A stretch of 45,434 nucleotides of DNA from Deltaproteobacteria bacterium (GCA_024275145.1 JAJRZR010000099.1:1-45434); one strand, 5' to 3'. Shown: positions 17,294-26,038, counted from the stretch's first letter. Made by a program: numbers and translations. Notes: generated from the sequence alone by a model not told the origin.

Positions 17294-18192
17294 CAGCATT
17301 GCCACAGGAGGGCTAGTGCAGTAGTGATAAAAAAGACGATGCTTATGGCCCCGTTCAGGGTGAAAAAGGCCATGTCCATTCTGGAAAGGTCATCAGGCCT
17401 AACTACCATACGCTGCGTCATCAACAACAGGAAGGTTATAGCAATTCCAACATAATATATCCAATTGAGATGGGCCAGTATCCCTACATAGAGAAAGGCC
17501 ATAAAGGCTATGATGTGAAACAGGGCGGAGACGATGAATGCCTTCTTTACCCCTAGTGCCGCCGGTATAGAGTGAAGCCCCTCGCTCCGGTCGAATTGCG
17601 TGTCGAGACATGCATAAAGGATATCAAAACCTGCCACCCAGAATATTACCCCTATGCTGAGGGCCACAGGTACAGCACCCAAGCTGTCCCTTACGGCTAT
17701 CCATCCTGCAGATGGTGCCATTCCTATGGCAAGACCAAGGAATACATGGCACAGCGCGGTGAATCTCTTGGTGTATGAATAGAATATCACCGTGGCCAGC
17801 ACGAAGGGGGACAGCTCCAGCGCAAGCGGCGTAAGGTTGAATGCAGCAAGGAAATAGCAGGCCCCAGCGATTATTACCATCATCCAGGCCTCCTGCGTGG
17901 TTACGTCTCCCCGGACAAGGGCACGATCCTTGGTGCGCGGGTTCCTTGCATCAAAGGGTACATCAACGACGCGGTTCACACCCATTGCCACTGTCCGGGC
18001 CCCTGCCATGGCTACCAGTATCCAGAAAGAAGTCCAGGGATCAGGCAGCCCCCGTGCTGCCAGGAAGGCCCCGGTATAGGCGAAGGGTAAGGCAAAAATG
18101 GTGTGCTCAAACTTGATCATCTCCAGGAGAATCTTTGTCCTCTCCCAGAGTGATCTGGAAACTTGGATATCAGGATCTTGGGTCGTATTCAT
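17293..18192 (-). CDS. UbiA-family polyprenyltransferase (quinone synthesis, MqnP-like by context)
   Basis: This integral membrane enzyme joins a polyprenyl chain to an aromatic acid. The first Mg-diphosphate motif is NRVVDVPFD at 73-81, and the second region is DILYACLDTQFD at 190-201. There are 7-9 hydrophobic segments in 299 residues. It lies directly after ubiX and ubiD homologues. Anaerobes of this type rarely make ubiquinone, and MqnP/MqnL/MqnM homologues of these three act in the futalosine menaquinone pathway, so a menaquinone role is likely. That is inference, since no mqnABCDE gene is in the window. It overlaps ubiX by 23 bp. Confidence 0.88.
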   Translation of the reverse strand: MNTTQDPDIQVSRSLWERTKILLEMIKFEHTIFALPFAYTGAFLAARGLPDPWTSFWILVAMAGARTVAMGVNRVVDVPFDARNPRTKDRALVRGDVTTQEAWMMVIIAGACYFLAAFNLTPLALELSPFVLATVIFYSYTKRFTALCHVFLGLAIGMAPSAGWIAVRDSLGAVPVALSIGVIFWVAGFDILYACLDTQFDRSEGLHSIPAALGVKKAFIVSALFHIIAFMAFLYVGILAHLNWIYYVGIAITFLLLMTQRMVVRPDDLSRMDMAFFTLNGAISIVFFITTALALLWQC

Positions 18193-18793
18193 TTTGTTTA
18201 CCCGTCCAGCGCTTTAGGCCCGGTACGGAAAGGCCTATGGATTCCGCCAGTCTGCCTGAAAAGAAGTCTGCCATATCGTCGATACTGCTGGGCCTGTGAT
18301 AGAAACTGGGCATGGCCGGAAAGATAACCGCACCGGCCTCGTGGGCCAGCATCATATTGCGTAGATGGTTCCTGTTTAAGGGGGTTTCCCTGGGGACCAC
18401 TATAAGGGGACGCCTTTCTTTTAGGAAGCAGTCGGCTGCCCGGTGTATCAGGTTCGAGCTGAGCCCGTTGGCCACGGCTGCCAATGTTCCCATGGTACAA
18501 GGAAGGATCACCATGGCCCTCCATCTGCCGGAGCCGCTTGCAGGGGCAGCGGCCATGTCGTGTGAATCGTGTATCACCTTTGCGAATCCTTTAAGCCTGT
18601 CTGTGCCGGCCTTGCCCAGTTCAAGTTCGGCCACCAGTTCTCCGGCCTCGGACAGAATCATGTCTACCTCCTGGCCCAGAGCGGCCAAGATCTCCAGGAA
18701 CTTGACCGTATAGATCATGCCGCTTGCCCCTGTGATGGCAAGCAGCAAGGGAGGACGTTCCATGGCACTGGATTCCATTTGCATGCCTGGCAT
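18170..18793 (-). CDS. ubiX: UbiX-type flavin prenyltransferase
   Basis: UbiX adds a dimethylallyl group to FMN to make prenylated FMN, the cofactor of UbiD. It shows LAITGASGMIYTVKFLEIL near the N-terminus, VILPCTMGTLAAVANGLSSNLIHRAAD (FMN site) and RRPLIVVPRETPLN. The length is about 207 residues. The ATG at 18793 overlaps the ubiD stop as TGATG, so it is probably coupled; M at 18763 (MERPPLLL) is the start nearest the conserved core. Pairing with ubiD is the expected context. Confidence 0.93.
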   Translation of the reverse strand: MPGMQMESSAMERPPLLLAITGASGMIYTVKFLEILAALGQEVDMILSEAGELVAELELGKAGTDRLKGFAKVIHDSHDMAAAPASGSGRWRAMVILPCTMGTLAAVANGLSSNLIHRAADCFLKERRPLIVVPRETPLNRNHLRNMMLAHEAGAVIFPAMPSFYHRPSSIDDMADFFSGRLAESIGLSVPGLKRWTGKQNEYDPRS

Positions 18794-20250
18794 CAACCCT
18801 TCTTCCCAAGGCCCAGTTTAGGCCATATGCCGTCGATCTTGGCCCTTACCTCCGGGGACATCTCTATCACCCCGGGCCACTGTCTTGAAAAGCCTTCCTC
18901 TGGCCACTTGCGGGTGCAATCGATTCCCATCTTGCTTCCATAGTGTGGAAGCGGGGCCGCATGGTCCAGTGCATCCACGGGACCATCGGTAAAGACTATG
19001 TCTCTTCTAGGATCGATGTTGTTCCCAAGGCGCCACAGCACCTGTGATACGTCCTGGACATCTACCTCCTTGTCAAATATGCATATGATCTTGCAGAACA
19101 TCATCTGTCCGAGACCCCACAGGGCATGCATAACCTTGCGCGCATGGCCAGGGTATCGCTTATCGATGGATATAAAGGCCAGGTTGTGAAAGACCCCTTC
19201 CAGGGGGAGGTTGATATCGATAATCTCAGGCAATGTCTTTCTGATCAGTGGAAGGAACAGCCTTTCCGTGGCCTTTGCCATGTAACAATCTTCTTGGGGC
19301 GGTTGTCCAACTATGGTGGCAGGGTATATGGCGTCCTTGCGCATGCTCATGCAGGTCACGTGGAAGACAGGGTACTCGTCGGCCAAGGAGTAGTAACCCG
19401 TATGGTCTCCGAATGGCCCCTCTATCCTTCGTTCCCCTGGCTTTACGTATCCTTCTAGCACGATCTGGGAGGATGCCGGTACCTCCAGGTCAACGGTTTT
19501 ACATTTTACTAGCTCTACTGGTGCATCCCGCAAAAAACCTGCAAAGAGCACTTCGTCTACGTCGTCGGGCAGCGGGGCCGTGGCCGCGTATGTCATAGCC
19601 GGATCAGGGCCGATGGCAACGGCCACCTCCAGGGGACGGCCAAGGGCCTCGGCTACCCTGTAGTGGTGGGCACCGCCCTTATGGGTATGCCAGTGCATTC
19701 CAGTGGTATTTTTGTCGAATACCTGCATCCTGTACATGCCCACGTTTCGTATGCCTGTTTCCGGATGCCTGGTAAATATTACCGGGAGGGTGATGAATTG
19801 CCCCCCGTCATCTGGCCAGCATTTAAGTACGGGCAGTGTACCCAGGTCCACCTTGTCGCCTTCCATGACTATCTCCTGGCACCGGGCCTTTTTTACCATC
19901 CTTGGCATGGCATTACCAAGCCTTTTGATCTTTGGAATTATCTTGAGCTTTTTGATCAGGGTGTCAGGGGCCTCTGCTTCGATGAAATCAATTATTTCAT
20001 CCCCCAGGGAATCGAGATTGGGGACCTCAAGGGCAAGAGACATCCTTTTATAAGAGCCAAAGGCATTCATGAGTATGGGCATGGAAAAACCCGGTACGTT
20101 TTCAAACAGCAGGGCAGGGCCATAGTGTTTGCAGACCCGGTCGGTAATCTCGGTTATTTCAAGGTTTGGGCTTACCGGTACGTTGATCCTGACTAGCTCT
20201 TGTCGGTGTTCCAAGGTCCTTATGAATTCTTGCAGATCGGTATATGCCAT
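18793..20250 (-). CDS. ubiD: UbiD-family decarboxylase (prenyl-FMN enzyme, quinone synthesis)
   Basis: UbiD decarboxylates a polyprenylated aromatic acid with prenyl-FMN made by UbiX. The protein has 485 residues, standard length. It shows GMYRMQVFDKNTTGMHWH (FMN/metal region), EGPFGDHTGYYS containing the catalytic Glu-Arg-Asp region, and the late DWRLGNNIDPRRD-like stretch (WRLGNNIDPRRDI). ACAAGGAG lies 6 nt before the ATG at 20250. It heads the ubiD-ubiX-ubiA-pyrK-pyrD operon. By context it probably serves menaquinone (MqnL-like) rather than ubiquinone. Confidence 0.93.
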   Translation of the reverse strand: MAYTDLQEFIRTLEHRQELVRINVPVSPNLEITEITDRVCKHYGPALLFENVPGFSMPILMNAFGSYKRMSLALEVPNLDSLGDEIIDFIEAEAPDTLIKKLKIIPKIKRLGNAMPRMVKKARCQEIVMEGDKVDLGTLPVLKCWPDDGGQFITLPVIFTRHPETGIRNVGMYRMQVFDKNTTGMHWHTHKGGAHHYRVAEALGRPLEVAVAIGPDPAMTYAATAPLPDDVDEVLFAGFLRDAPVELVKCKTVDLEVPASSQIVLEGYVKPGERRIEGPFGDHTGYYSLADEYPVFHVTCMSMRKDAIYPATIVGQPPQEDCYMAKATERLFLPLIRKTLPEIIDINLPLEGVFHNLAFISIDKRYPGHARKVMHALWGLGQMMFCKIICIFDKEVDVQDVSQVLWRLGNNIDPRRDIVFTDGPVDALDHAAPLPHYGSKMGIDCTRKWPEEGFSRQWPGVIEMSPEVRAKIDGIWPKLGLGKKG

Positions 20251-20697
20251 TTTTTCTCCTTGTCATGGTATGCCCTGCCGGGCAGGTGGCGGATCCATCC
20301 CCGATCCCAATATGCAGCCCGCAAGTTTGCCGAGAATGCCAGGCGGAATAGGCACGCGAGACATACTTAAGCAGCTTCAAATGCCCTACAACGCCGCAGA
20401 TTGGGTAAAATTGCAGGCCCTTTGCGGATTCCAATACCTGAGGCATGTCGTCCGATGAAGTTACACCTTTTGGGTAAAGGGCTCGATCCTATAACACGTT
20501 GTAACTGTTGAATTATTCAAAATAAATTATTTTCTCAGGCGTTTGATGTGCATAATCTGGGTTGATGTCCCTGCGCCGGTTGCCACTGTATTGAGGGGAA
20601 TAACATTACCAGGGGTTAATCTCAAGCCCCCAATGGGCCAATCTGTCACATACGCTTGACTGCTATTATACGATATGTTAAACAAAACATCCCCTGT
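20251..20697. other. Gap between ubiD and tRNA-Ala
   Basis: In these 447 bp I see no convincing gene. A CCTGCC-G-GGCAGG palindrome lies just upstream of ubiD (near 20274). The only clear signal on the plus strand is a promoter for the tRNA: TTGACT at 20656-20661 with a weak TAAACA at 20679-20684. Confidence 0.4.
20656..20684 (+). promoter_or_regulatory. Candidate promoter of tRNA-Ala
   Basis: TTGACT, a 17-bp spacer and TAAACA. Initiation would be about 7 nt before the tRNA. The -10 is poor, so this is tentative. Confidence 0.4.
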
Positions 20698-20773
<76 letters not shown>

Positions 20774-20817
20774 TGATTTAAGATGTACGGGAAGGGGCCT
20801 TCCCTTGTTATTTTTTC

Positions 20818-20859
20818 AAATGCCCACCTGCGACTATGTTGCAAGTGGGCATTTTCGTT
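20818..20859. terminator. Intrinsic terminator after tRNA-Ala
   Basis: AAATGCCCAC (20818-20827) and GTGGGCATTT (20845-20854) form a perfect 10-bp stem with a 17-nt loop. T-rich sequence follows on the plus strand and a T-run also lies on the other side, so it may work in both directions. Confidence 0.85.
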
Positions 20860-21129
20860 TCCCTTTTCTTTACCAAAATTGACCGAACTATGCAGCACCT
20901 TGTGCAGACACGATTTAAAGACGTTGGGTAGGTGCCCATCCCCTGGTGGCAGGGATATCCCCATTATGTGAGGATGCAAGATTGGGAGAGGGAATTATGA
21001 CCAGGTTTTTGCAGCCAATACGAAAAAACGGTGGGCGTCTAATAAATTCTTTTTTAGAATCAAATAATTGAGCTACTATGTTCATCCTGCCCATCTTTTT
21101 GCTGAAATGAGTACCCATTCATTTTTGGC

Positions 21130-21158
21130 TTGACACCTCTTTTTTTATGTGATATTTG
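21130..21158 (+). promoter_or_regulatory. Sigma70-type promoter of the nuo operon
   Basis: Perfect -35 TTGACA (21130-21135), a 17-bp spacer and -10 TATTTG (21153-21158). Predicted start is near 21165, giving a leader of about 170 nt before nuoA. Confidence 0.7.
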
Positions 21159-21198
21159 CAACAAGCGACTGGAGAAAAGATAGGAACGCTTGATACGA

Positions 21199-21258
21199 GA
21201 AACTGGGTGAACCCAAACCGAGGATAGGGAGGAAGAGGGATGTTCACCTACAGGTTTC
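21199..21258 (+). promoter_or_regulatory. Bulged hairpin in the nuo leader with a Shine-Dalgarno loop
   Basis: The left arm GAAAC-TG-GGTGAAC (21199-21212) pairs with the right arm GTTCACC-TA-CA-G-GTTTC (21242-21258) to give 14 bp with two small bulges. The 29-nt loop is purine-rich and holds GGGAGG (21227-21232). The right arm is also codons 2-7 of a small leader ORF. Known riboswitch classes did not match by eye. Confidence 0.6.
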
Positions 21259-21281
21259 ATAAAAGTTGTCGGATATCATAA
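21240..21281 (+). CDS. Candidate 13-residue leader peptide of the nuo operon
   Basis: ATG at 21240 is placed 7 nt after a strong Shine-Dalgarno GGGAGG and opens a 13-codon ORF, MFTYRFHKSCRIS, ending at TAA 21279-21281, 55 nt before nuoA. It is too short for similarity to help. Its translation would melt the hairpin it overlaps, which is the layout of a translation-sensing attenuator. No run of one amino acid is seen, so an amino-acid attenuator is not indicated. Confidence 0.4.
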   Translation: MFTYRFHKSCRIS

Positions 21282-21336
21282 TATTATGTCTTGTGGGCCG
21301 CAATGGTTAGTAGCGGTCCGAGAGGAGGGCAATGAC

Positions 21337-21702
21337 ATGATGAGCGGTTTTGAGACCATCGTCATGTATTTGGGCATGTCGCTTTTTGTTATCCTGGCAA
21401 TGCTAGGCATCTCAGCAATGCTTGGCCCCTTCCGTCCCAAGCCACGAAAACGCACCACATATGAATGCGGTGTCCCTCTTATTCATCCTGGCCAAAAACG
21501 CTATGAAATCAAATACTACCTGGTGGCGGTGCTGTTTTTGGTCTTCGATCTGGAAACAGTGCTTATTTATCCGCTTGCTGTAAGATATCGTGCCCTTGCC
21601 CATTATGGTTGGGGCATTTTTTTTGAGGTTTTCATCTTTGTAGCGGTTTTGTTGGCCGGGCTTATCTATGCCATCAAGAAACGTGCCATTGAGTGGGATT
21701 AG
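21337..21702 (+). CDS. nuoA: NuoA, complex I membrane subunit (ND3-like)
   Basis: This is a small three-helix subunit near the quinone chamber. It has 121 residues with the conserved loop TTYECGVPL and RYEIKYYLVAVLFLVFDLETV. GAGGAGGG at 21322-21329 lies 7 nt before ATG 21337, which is chosen over the in-frame ATG at 21286. It is the first gene of an 11-gene nuo operon. Confidence 0.95.
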   Translation: MMSGFETIVMYLGMSLFVILAMLGISAMLGPFRPKPRKRTTYECGVPLIHPGQKRYEIKYYLVAVLFLVFDLETVLIYPLAVRYRALAHYGWGIFFEVFIFVAVLLAGLIYAIKKRAIEWD

Positions 21703-21714
21703 CAGGAGTGATCT

Positions 21715-22227
21715 ATGGGCATTGAAGCGTATGTTGGAGGCGGCTGGCTGCTCACCAAGGCCGAACAACTCATAAACTGGGGCCGCAGCAGGTCCCCGTG
21801 GCCACTGCCTTATGGCACGGCCTGTTGCGGAATAGAGATGATGTGTGCCCTGGCTGCAAGTTATGACATGGCCAGGTTTGGTGCCGAACGCCCAAGCTTC
21901 TCTCCACGCCAGGCAGACGTGCTAATCGAGGCAGGCACCATTACCAAGAAGATGGTACCGGTACTTCGCACTATTTATGATCAGATGGCCGAACCTAAAT
22001 GGGTATTTGCCATGGGGGCGTGCGCATGTAGCGGAGGGGTCTTTAGGACCTATTCCACTCACCAGGGCATAGACGATATCATTCCTGTGGACGTTTATAT
22101 CCCTGGCTGCCCGCCGAGGCCAGAGGGGCTTCTCTATGCCCTGCTCAAGCTCATGGATAAGATCAAGGGGGATCATCCCCTGCGGAAAAAGGTAGTAGAG
22201 GCGTTGGGGGCTAGCCATGGATCTTAA
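21715..22227 (+). CDS. nuoB: NuoB, complex I subunit carrying cluster N2
   Basis: NuoB (PSST) binds the terminal [4Fe-4S] cluster that reduces quinone. The ligands are visible: adjacent C37-C38 in [10 protein letters not shown]103 in MGACACSGG and C132 in IPGCPPRPE. The 170-residue length is normal. It follows nuoA by 12 bp and overlaps nuoC by 11 bp. Confidence 0.96.
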   Translation: MGIEAYVGGGWLLTKAEQLINWGRSRSPWPLPYGTACCGIEMMCALAASYDMARFGAERPSFSPRQADVLIEAGTITKKMVPVLRTIYDQMAEPKWVFAMGACACSGGVFRTYSTHQGIDDIIPVDVYIPGCPPRPEGLLYALLKLMDKIKGDHPLRKKVVEALGASHGS

Positions 22228-22765
22228 GGAAAGGGTGGAAAGATGCCTTGGCAGTGATGCCTTGAGTGTTACCGAATACCGGGGCGACATAACCGTGGAG
22301 GTGCCCAGGAGGCGCATTATCACGGTTCTCAAGAAACTCAAGGAGGCCGCTGACCTGGAATTCGATTTCTTGACCGATCTTTTCGGTGTGGACAATCTTG
22401 ATCTTTACAAAAAGAAAAAGAAAAAAAAGGGCGACGAGGAAGAGGCTGAGAAGGGCGCACAGGAGCCTCAGCCACCCAGGTTTGAGGTCAATTATCTGCT
22501 TCAGTCGCTAAAGAGCAATGAAAGGTTGAGAGTGAAGATTCAGGTCCCTGAAGATGATCTCGAGGTGGAAAGTGCCACGGTCCTCTGGAAGGCTGCGGAT
22601 TGGCCTGAGCGCGAATGTTTTGACATGTTTGGTATCCGATTCAAGGGTCATTATAACCTCAAGAGGCTTCTCATGTGGGATGAATTCCCTGATCATCCAC
22701 TGAGGAAGGACTATCCTCTTGAGGGCAAAGGTGAGGAAAGGCACTTCCCTGTATGTGAATTCTAG
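22217..22765 (+). CDS. nuoC: NuoC, complex I 30-kDa subunit, with a charged insertion
   Basis: NuoC packs on NuoD at the peripheral arm. The family signature [15 protein letters not shown] and the C-terminal [18 protein letters not shown] are present in 182 residues. Residues 65-88 are an unusual insertion, seven Lys then a Glu/Pro-rich stretch, placed before the [11 protein letters not shown] strand. The Lys run is written with A5, A5 and A8 tracts. A 307-bp gap separates it from nuoD. Confidence 0.94.
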   Translation: MDLKERVERCLGSDALSVTEYRGDITVEVPRRRIITVLKKLKEAADLEFDFLTDLFGVDNLDLYKKKKKKKGDEEEAEKGAQEPQPPRFEVNYLLQSLKSNERLRVKIQVPEDDLEVESATVLWKAADWPERECFDMFGIRFKGHYNLKRLLMWDEFPDHPLRKDYPLEGKGEERHFPVCEF

Positions 22766-23072
22766 GGGATGAACGATATCTGCCCGGTTATGGAAATTTT
22801 CCGGGCACGGTTCAGGGTTGCCCTGTTTATTCATTGGGATAGGTTGCCTTGGCTTTCGTGCCTGTCCGGTCCAGGCACATTGGGACATGGGAAAAAATAG
22901 CGCCGTGATGGTTGTTTTTCATGTTGCTTTTACATTTGAAGCCGCAACTAGGGGCGTGAAAATACAGCCTGAAGGGCAGGATGTTTTTTGCGGATTTAAG
23001 ATATAGACGTATGTCCATTTACTATGGGCATTGTAGATTGAATCCGCATTCAATAAAAAGGGGAGGGAACAA
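22766..23072 (+). other. Untranslated gap between nuoC and nuoD
   Basis: The 307-bp gap inside an otherwise tight operon holds a TGCCCGG/CCGGGCA hairpin with a 13-nt loop (22781-22807) right after nuoC. A weak 39-codon ORF near 22886 (MGKNSAVMVV...) lacks a ribosome-binding site. No clear internal promoter was found. Confidence 0.5.
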
Positions 23073-24212
23073 GTGGTCCAAGAACCAAATGGTCCGGTCG
23101 TAAGTGGCTCTGGTGATTACGTTACCATCAATATAGGCCCCTCTCATCCAGCGATGCACGGCACCTTGCGGGTCATTGCTCAGACCGACGGGGAAACCGT
23201 GATAAAGGCCGATCCAGAGATTGGCTACCTCCACAGGGGTGTCGAAAAATTAGGAGAGAATCTTACCTACCATCAATTTATCCCGATTACCGATAGGTTG
23301 AACTACTGTTCGGCCATTGCGAATAACGTGTCGTATGAAAGGGCCGTTGAAAAGTTGATGGGTATAGAGATACCGGTGAAGGCCCAGCTGGTGCGGGTAA
23401 TCATGATGGAACTGGCAAGGATAGCCGATCACCAGGTGTGCGTGGGTATCCTTGGGGTGGATCTTGGTGCGTTTACCCCGTTTTTTTATCAGATAATCCA
23501 GCGTGAGGAGATATATGAGGTCTTCGAATGGTATAATGGTGCCCGCCTGACCAATACCTTTGGCAGAATCGGGGGGCTTGATGCGGACTTGCCTGAAAAG
23601 TTCGCTGAAAAATGGCCGGGGCTCAAGGATGGTATCAGAAAGGCCAACGACGAGACGGACAAGTTGCTCACGCATAACCGTATATGGATGGACAGGACCA
23701 TAGGCGTGAACCCGTTTTCTCCGGAAGACGCCCTGTCGTGGGGTTTCACCGGGCCTTGCCTCAGGGCCTGCGGGGTAAAGAGGGACATGCGCAAGAACGA
23801 GCCCTACTATCTCTATGACCAGTTCGATTTCGATGTGCCCACCGGTAAGAACGGGGATGTCTTCGACCGTTACATGGTCAGGCTCAAGGAGATGGAGGAA
23901 TCTATCAAGATCATAGACCAGGCCTATAGGATGTATCTGGAGATGCCGGAGGATGCACCACTGAAGGCCAAGGTCCCAAAGATCATAAAACCGCCGGCAG
24001 GTGAGGTCTACAGCGCCATAGAGTCTCCCAACGGGGAATTGGGCTTTTTCATCAAGAGTGACGGCTCTGACAAGCCATACCGGATAAAGATAAGACCACC
24101 ATGTTATATGATCTATCAGGCGTTTCCAGAGATGGTAGAAGGGGAGATGATTGCTGATCTGATCGCCTGTCTGAGTAGCCTGAATATCATTGCGGGGGAA
24201 CTGGACAGGTAA
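23073..24212 (+). CDS. nuoD: NuoD, complex I 49-kDa subunit
   Basis: NuoD forms the quinone-reducing site with NuoB and descends from [NiFe]-hydrogenase large subunits. It has 379 residues: NIGPSHPAMHGTLR with the quinone-site His, GYLHRGVEKLGE, RIADHQVCVGILGVD-type helix, GLDADLP and the closing SLNIIAGELDR. The start is GTG 23073 with GGGAGGG 8-9 nt upstream. NuoC and NuoD are separate here, not fused. Confidence 0.96.
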   Translation: MVQEPNGPVVSGSGDYVTINIGPSHPAMHGTLRVIAQTDGETVIKADPEIGYLHRGVEKLGENLTYHQFIPITDRLNYCSAIANNVSYERAVEKLMGIEIPVKAQLVRVIMMELARIADHQVCVGILGVDLGAFTPFFYQIIQREEIYEVFEWYNGARLTNTFGRIGGLDADLPEKFAEKWPGLKDGIRKANDETDKLLTHNRIWMDRTIGVNPFSPEDALSWGFTGPCLRACGVKRDMRKNEPYYLYDQFDFDVPTGKNGDVFDRYMVRLKEMEESIKIIDQAYRMYLEMPEDAPLKAKVPKIIKPPAGEVYSAIESPNGELGFFIKSDGSDKPYRIKIRPPCYMIYQAFPEMVEGEMIADLIACLSSLNIIAGELDR

Positions 24213-24224
24213 GGAGGCCTACCC

Positions 24225-25265
24225 ATGGAAGGTTGGGGAATTATCATAATCAAGATAGTCTTTATATGGACCTGGACCCTCCTCATAGCAACGCTAATGA
24301 CATGGATTGAAAGGCGCGGAGCAGGATTGATCCAGGACAGGTTGGGTCCTAACCGGGCCGGTCCCTTTGGTATCTTTCAGCCGTTGGCAGATGGAATCAA
24401 GCTATTCACCAAGGAAGACATCGTGCCTGAAAAGGCCCATAAGATCCTTTTTGCCCTTGGCCCGATCCTTTTTGCCCTGCCTGCCTTTTCGGCCTATGCA
24501 GTGGTGCCGTTTGGTGACAAGATTGTCCTTGGAGGCAAGGAGATAATCCTTCAAGTCGCCGATGTGAGCGTAGGCTTCCTCTATATCGTTGCCATTGGCT
24601 CCATGTCTGTCTACGGGATCGTTTTGGGCGGCTGGGGCTCCAACAACAAGTACTCCATCCTGGGAGGTCTGAGATCCACAGCCCAATTGATCTCCTATGA
24701 AGTGCCATGGGGGCTTGCCCTCTTGGCGGCAGTGCTACTCTACGGCACCTTCAGCCTGAGGGACATGGCCTTTGCTCAGCAAGGGGTCTTCCTTGGATTC
24801 TTGCCCAATTGGGGCATCTTCAAGCAGCCTCTGGGATTCATCCTCTTCATGGTTGCGGCCTATGCCGAAGCAAACCGTGTGCCCTTCGACCTGCCCGAGG
24901 CGGAAAGTGAAATCGTGGCCGGGTATCATACCGAGTACGGCTCCATGAGATTAGGGCTCTATCTCTTTGGTGAATATGTAAATATCTATACACTTTCTGC
25001 CCTCATAGTCACACTCTATTTTGGTGCCTGGAATCTTCCATATGTGGATATGTCTAAATTCCTAGGGCCAGTGGCCTATGGCTTGGCCTCATTCCTAGTA
25101 TTTTTTTTGAAGGTGGCCTTCTTTTTATGGTTGTTCGTATGGGTAAGATGGACGGTGCCGCGGTTCAGATATGATCAGGTTATGGGGCTTGGATGGAAAT
25201 CCCTTATCCCGCTTGCCTTGATAAATCTATTTATAACGGCGTTGTTCGTGCAGTTTACTGCTTAG
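24225..25265 (+). CDS. nuoH: NuoH, complex I membrane subunit (ND1-like)
   Basis: NuoH links the peripheral arm to the proton-pumping arm and forms the entry of the quinone tunnel. It has 346 residues with about eight helices. It shows LIQDRLGPNRAGPFGIFQPLADGIKL near the start and the loop ANRVPFDLPEAESEIVAGYHTEY. AGGAGG precedes the ATG. The gene lies 12 bp after nuoD. Confidence 0.96.
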   Translation: MEGWGIIIIKIVFIWTWTLLIATLMTWIERRGAGLIQDRLGPNRAGPFGIFQPLADGIKLFTKEDIVPEKAHKILFALGPILFALPAFSAYAVVPFGDKIVLGGKEIILQVADVSVGFLYIVAIGSMSVYGIVLGGWGSNNKYSILGGLRSTAQLISYEVPWGLALLAAVLLYGTFSLRDMAFAQQGVFLGFLPNWGIFKQPLGFILFMVAAYAEANRVPFDLPEAESEIVAGYHTEYGSMRLGLYLFGEYVNIYTLSALIVTLYFGAWNLPYVDMSKFLGPVAYGLASFLVFFLKVAFFLWLFVWVRWTVPRFRYDQVMGLGWKSLIPLALINLFITALFVQFTA

Positions 25266-25277
25266 GCGGAGTAAAAC

Positions 25278-25925
25278 ATGGCCAGACCAGTTGTCAAAAA
25301 GGAATTCAGCCTGTCAGACCGGGTCTATCTTATCGAGATTATCAAGGGTCTGGGGCTTACATGGAAGCACTTTCTCTTCAACTTCCGGGCATGTTTCAGG
25401 CCTGGACCGCACACGGTGCCTACGTGCTGGCAGTATCCTGAGGACCTGAGGGAGATAGCTCCCATATTCAGGGGGGCCCATATGCTTCTGTTAGACGAGA
25501 AGGGGCGTGAAAAGTGTGTGGGCTGTGGTATGTGTGCCAGGGCATGTCCGGCCAAGTGTATCACTGTGAAGAGGGGAAAGGTCCAGGAGGGTGAAGAGGG
25601 AAAATACGCCGGTAAGACCTACTGTGCGGAATTTAAAATCGACATGCTCCGCTGCATCTTTTGCGGGTTTTGCGAAGAGGCGTGTCCCAAGGGTGCAATA
25701 GTGCTTGGCCAGGAGTACGAGTTGGCCGAATATACCCCGGAGAAATGCCTTTATGACAAGGCAAGGCTTTTGGCAAACTACGAGAAGGCCAAGTCCGAGG
25801 GAAAACTCAAACCAGCGCGTAAGCCAGTACCGGTTGAGGCCCCGCCACCCAAGGCTGCCCCTAAGTCCAAGCCCAAGGCAGCGGCCAAGAAGGTCAAGGA
25901 GAAAGAAGGGACAAAGCAGGCATAG
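25278..25925 (+). CDS. nuoI: NuoI, complex I ferredoxin-type subunit with a long basic tail
   Basis: NuoI carries clusters N6a and N6b that feed N2. Two CxxCxxCxxxC sets are visible: C80, C83, C86, C90 and C126, C129, C132, C136. The membrane-facing N-terminus has GLTWKHFLF. Residues 172-215 form a Lys/Ala/Pro-rich tail (KPARKPVPVEAPPPK and on) absent from E. coli NuoI. With NuoE, NuoF and NuoG missing, this subunit may be where electrons enter, and the basic tail could dock an acidic carrier such as ferredoxin. That last point is inference. Confidence 0.95.
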   Translation: MARPVVKKEFSLSDRVYLIEIIKGLGLTWKHFLFNFRACFRPGPHTVPTCWQYPEDLREIAPIFRGAHMLLLDEKGREKCVGCGMCARACPAKCITVKRGKVQEGEEGKYAGKTYCAEFKIDMLRCIFCGFCEEACPKGAIVLGQEYELAEYTPEKCLYDKARLLANYEKAKSEGKLKPARKPVPVEAPPPKAAPKSKPKAAAKKVKEKEGTKQA

Positions 25926-26038
25926 GAGGCCTGATAAGAGAGCCGTTTTAACCTAGGTATTCTAGGGGGGCATCTACCCCCTAAGGTGTAAGGACAGGTT
26001 TTCACATGTCCTAAAGCATGTTGGATCAGGTGCAGATT
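25926..26038 (+). other. nuoI-nuoJ gap with hairpin
   Basis: TAGGGGG and CCCCCTA pair with a 7-nt loop (about 25963-25983). A smaller GGACA/TGTCC stem follows. There is no gene. It may protect or process the mRNA. Confidence 0.5.

Larger units (their letters stand above)
20774..21336 (+). other. tRNA-Ala to nuoA intergenic region and nuo leader
   Basis: This 563-bp stretch contains the tRNA terminator (20818-20859), a small ATTCT/AGAAT hairpin (21046-21060), the nuo promoter (21130-21158) and a ~170-nt leader with a hairpin and a 13-codon leader ORF (21199-21281). I see no full-length gene. Confidence 0.7.

Noticed and set aside
22818-23006. 62-codon frame between nuoC and nuoD
   Set aside because: No ribosome-binding site and no recognisable sequence; treated as gap.
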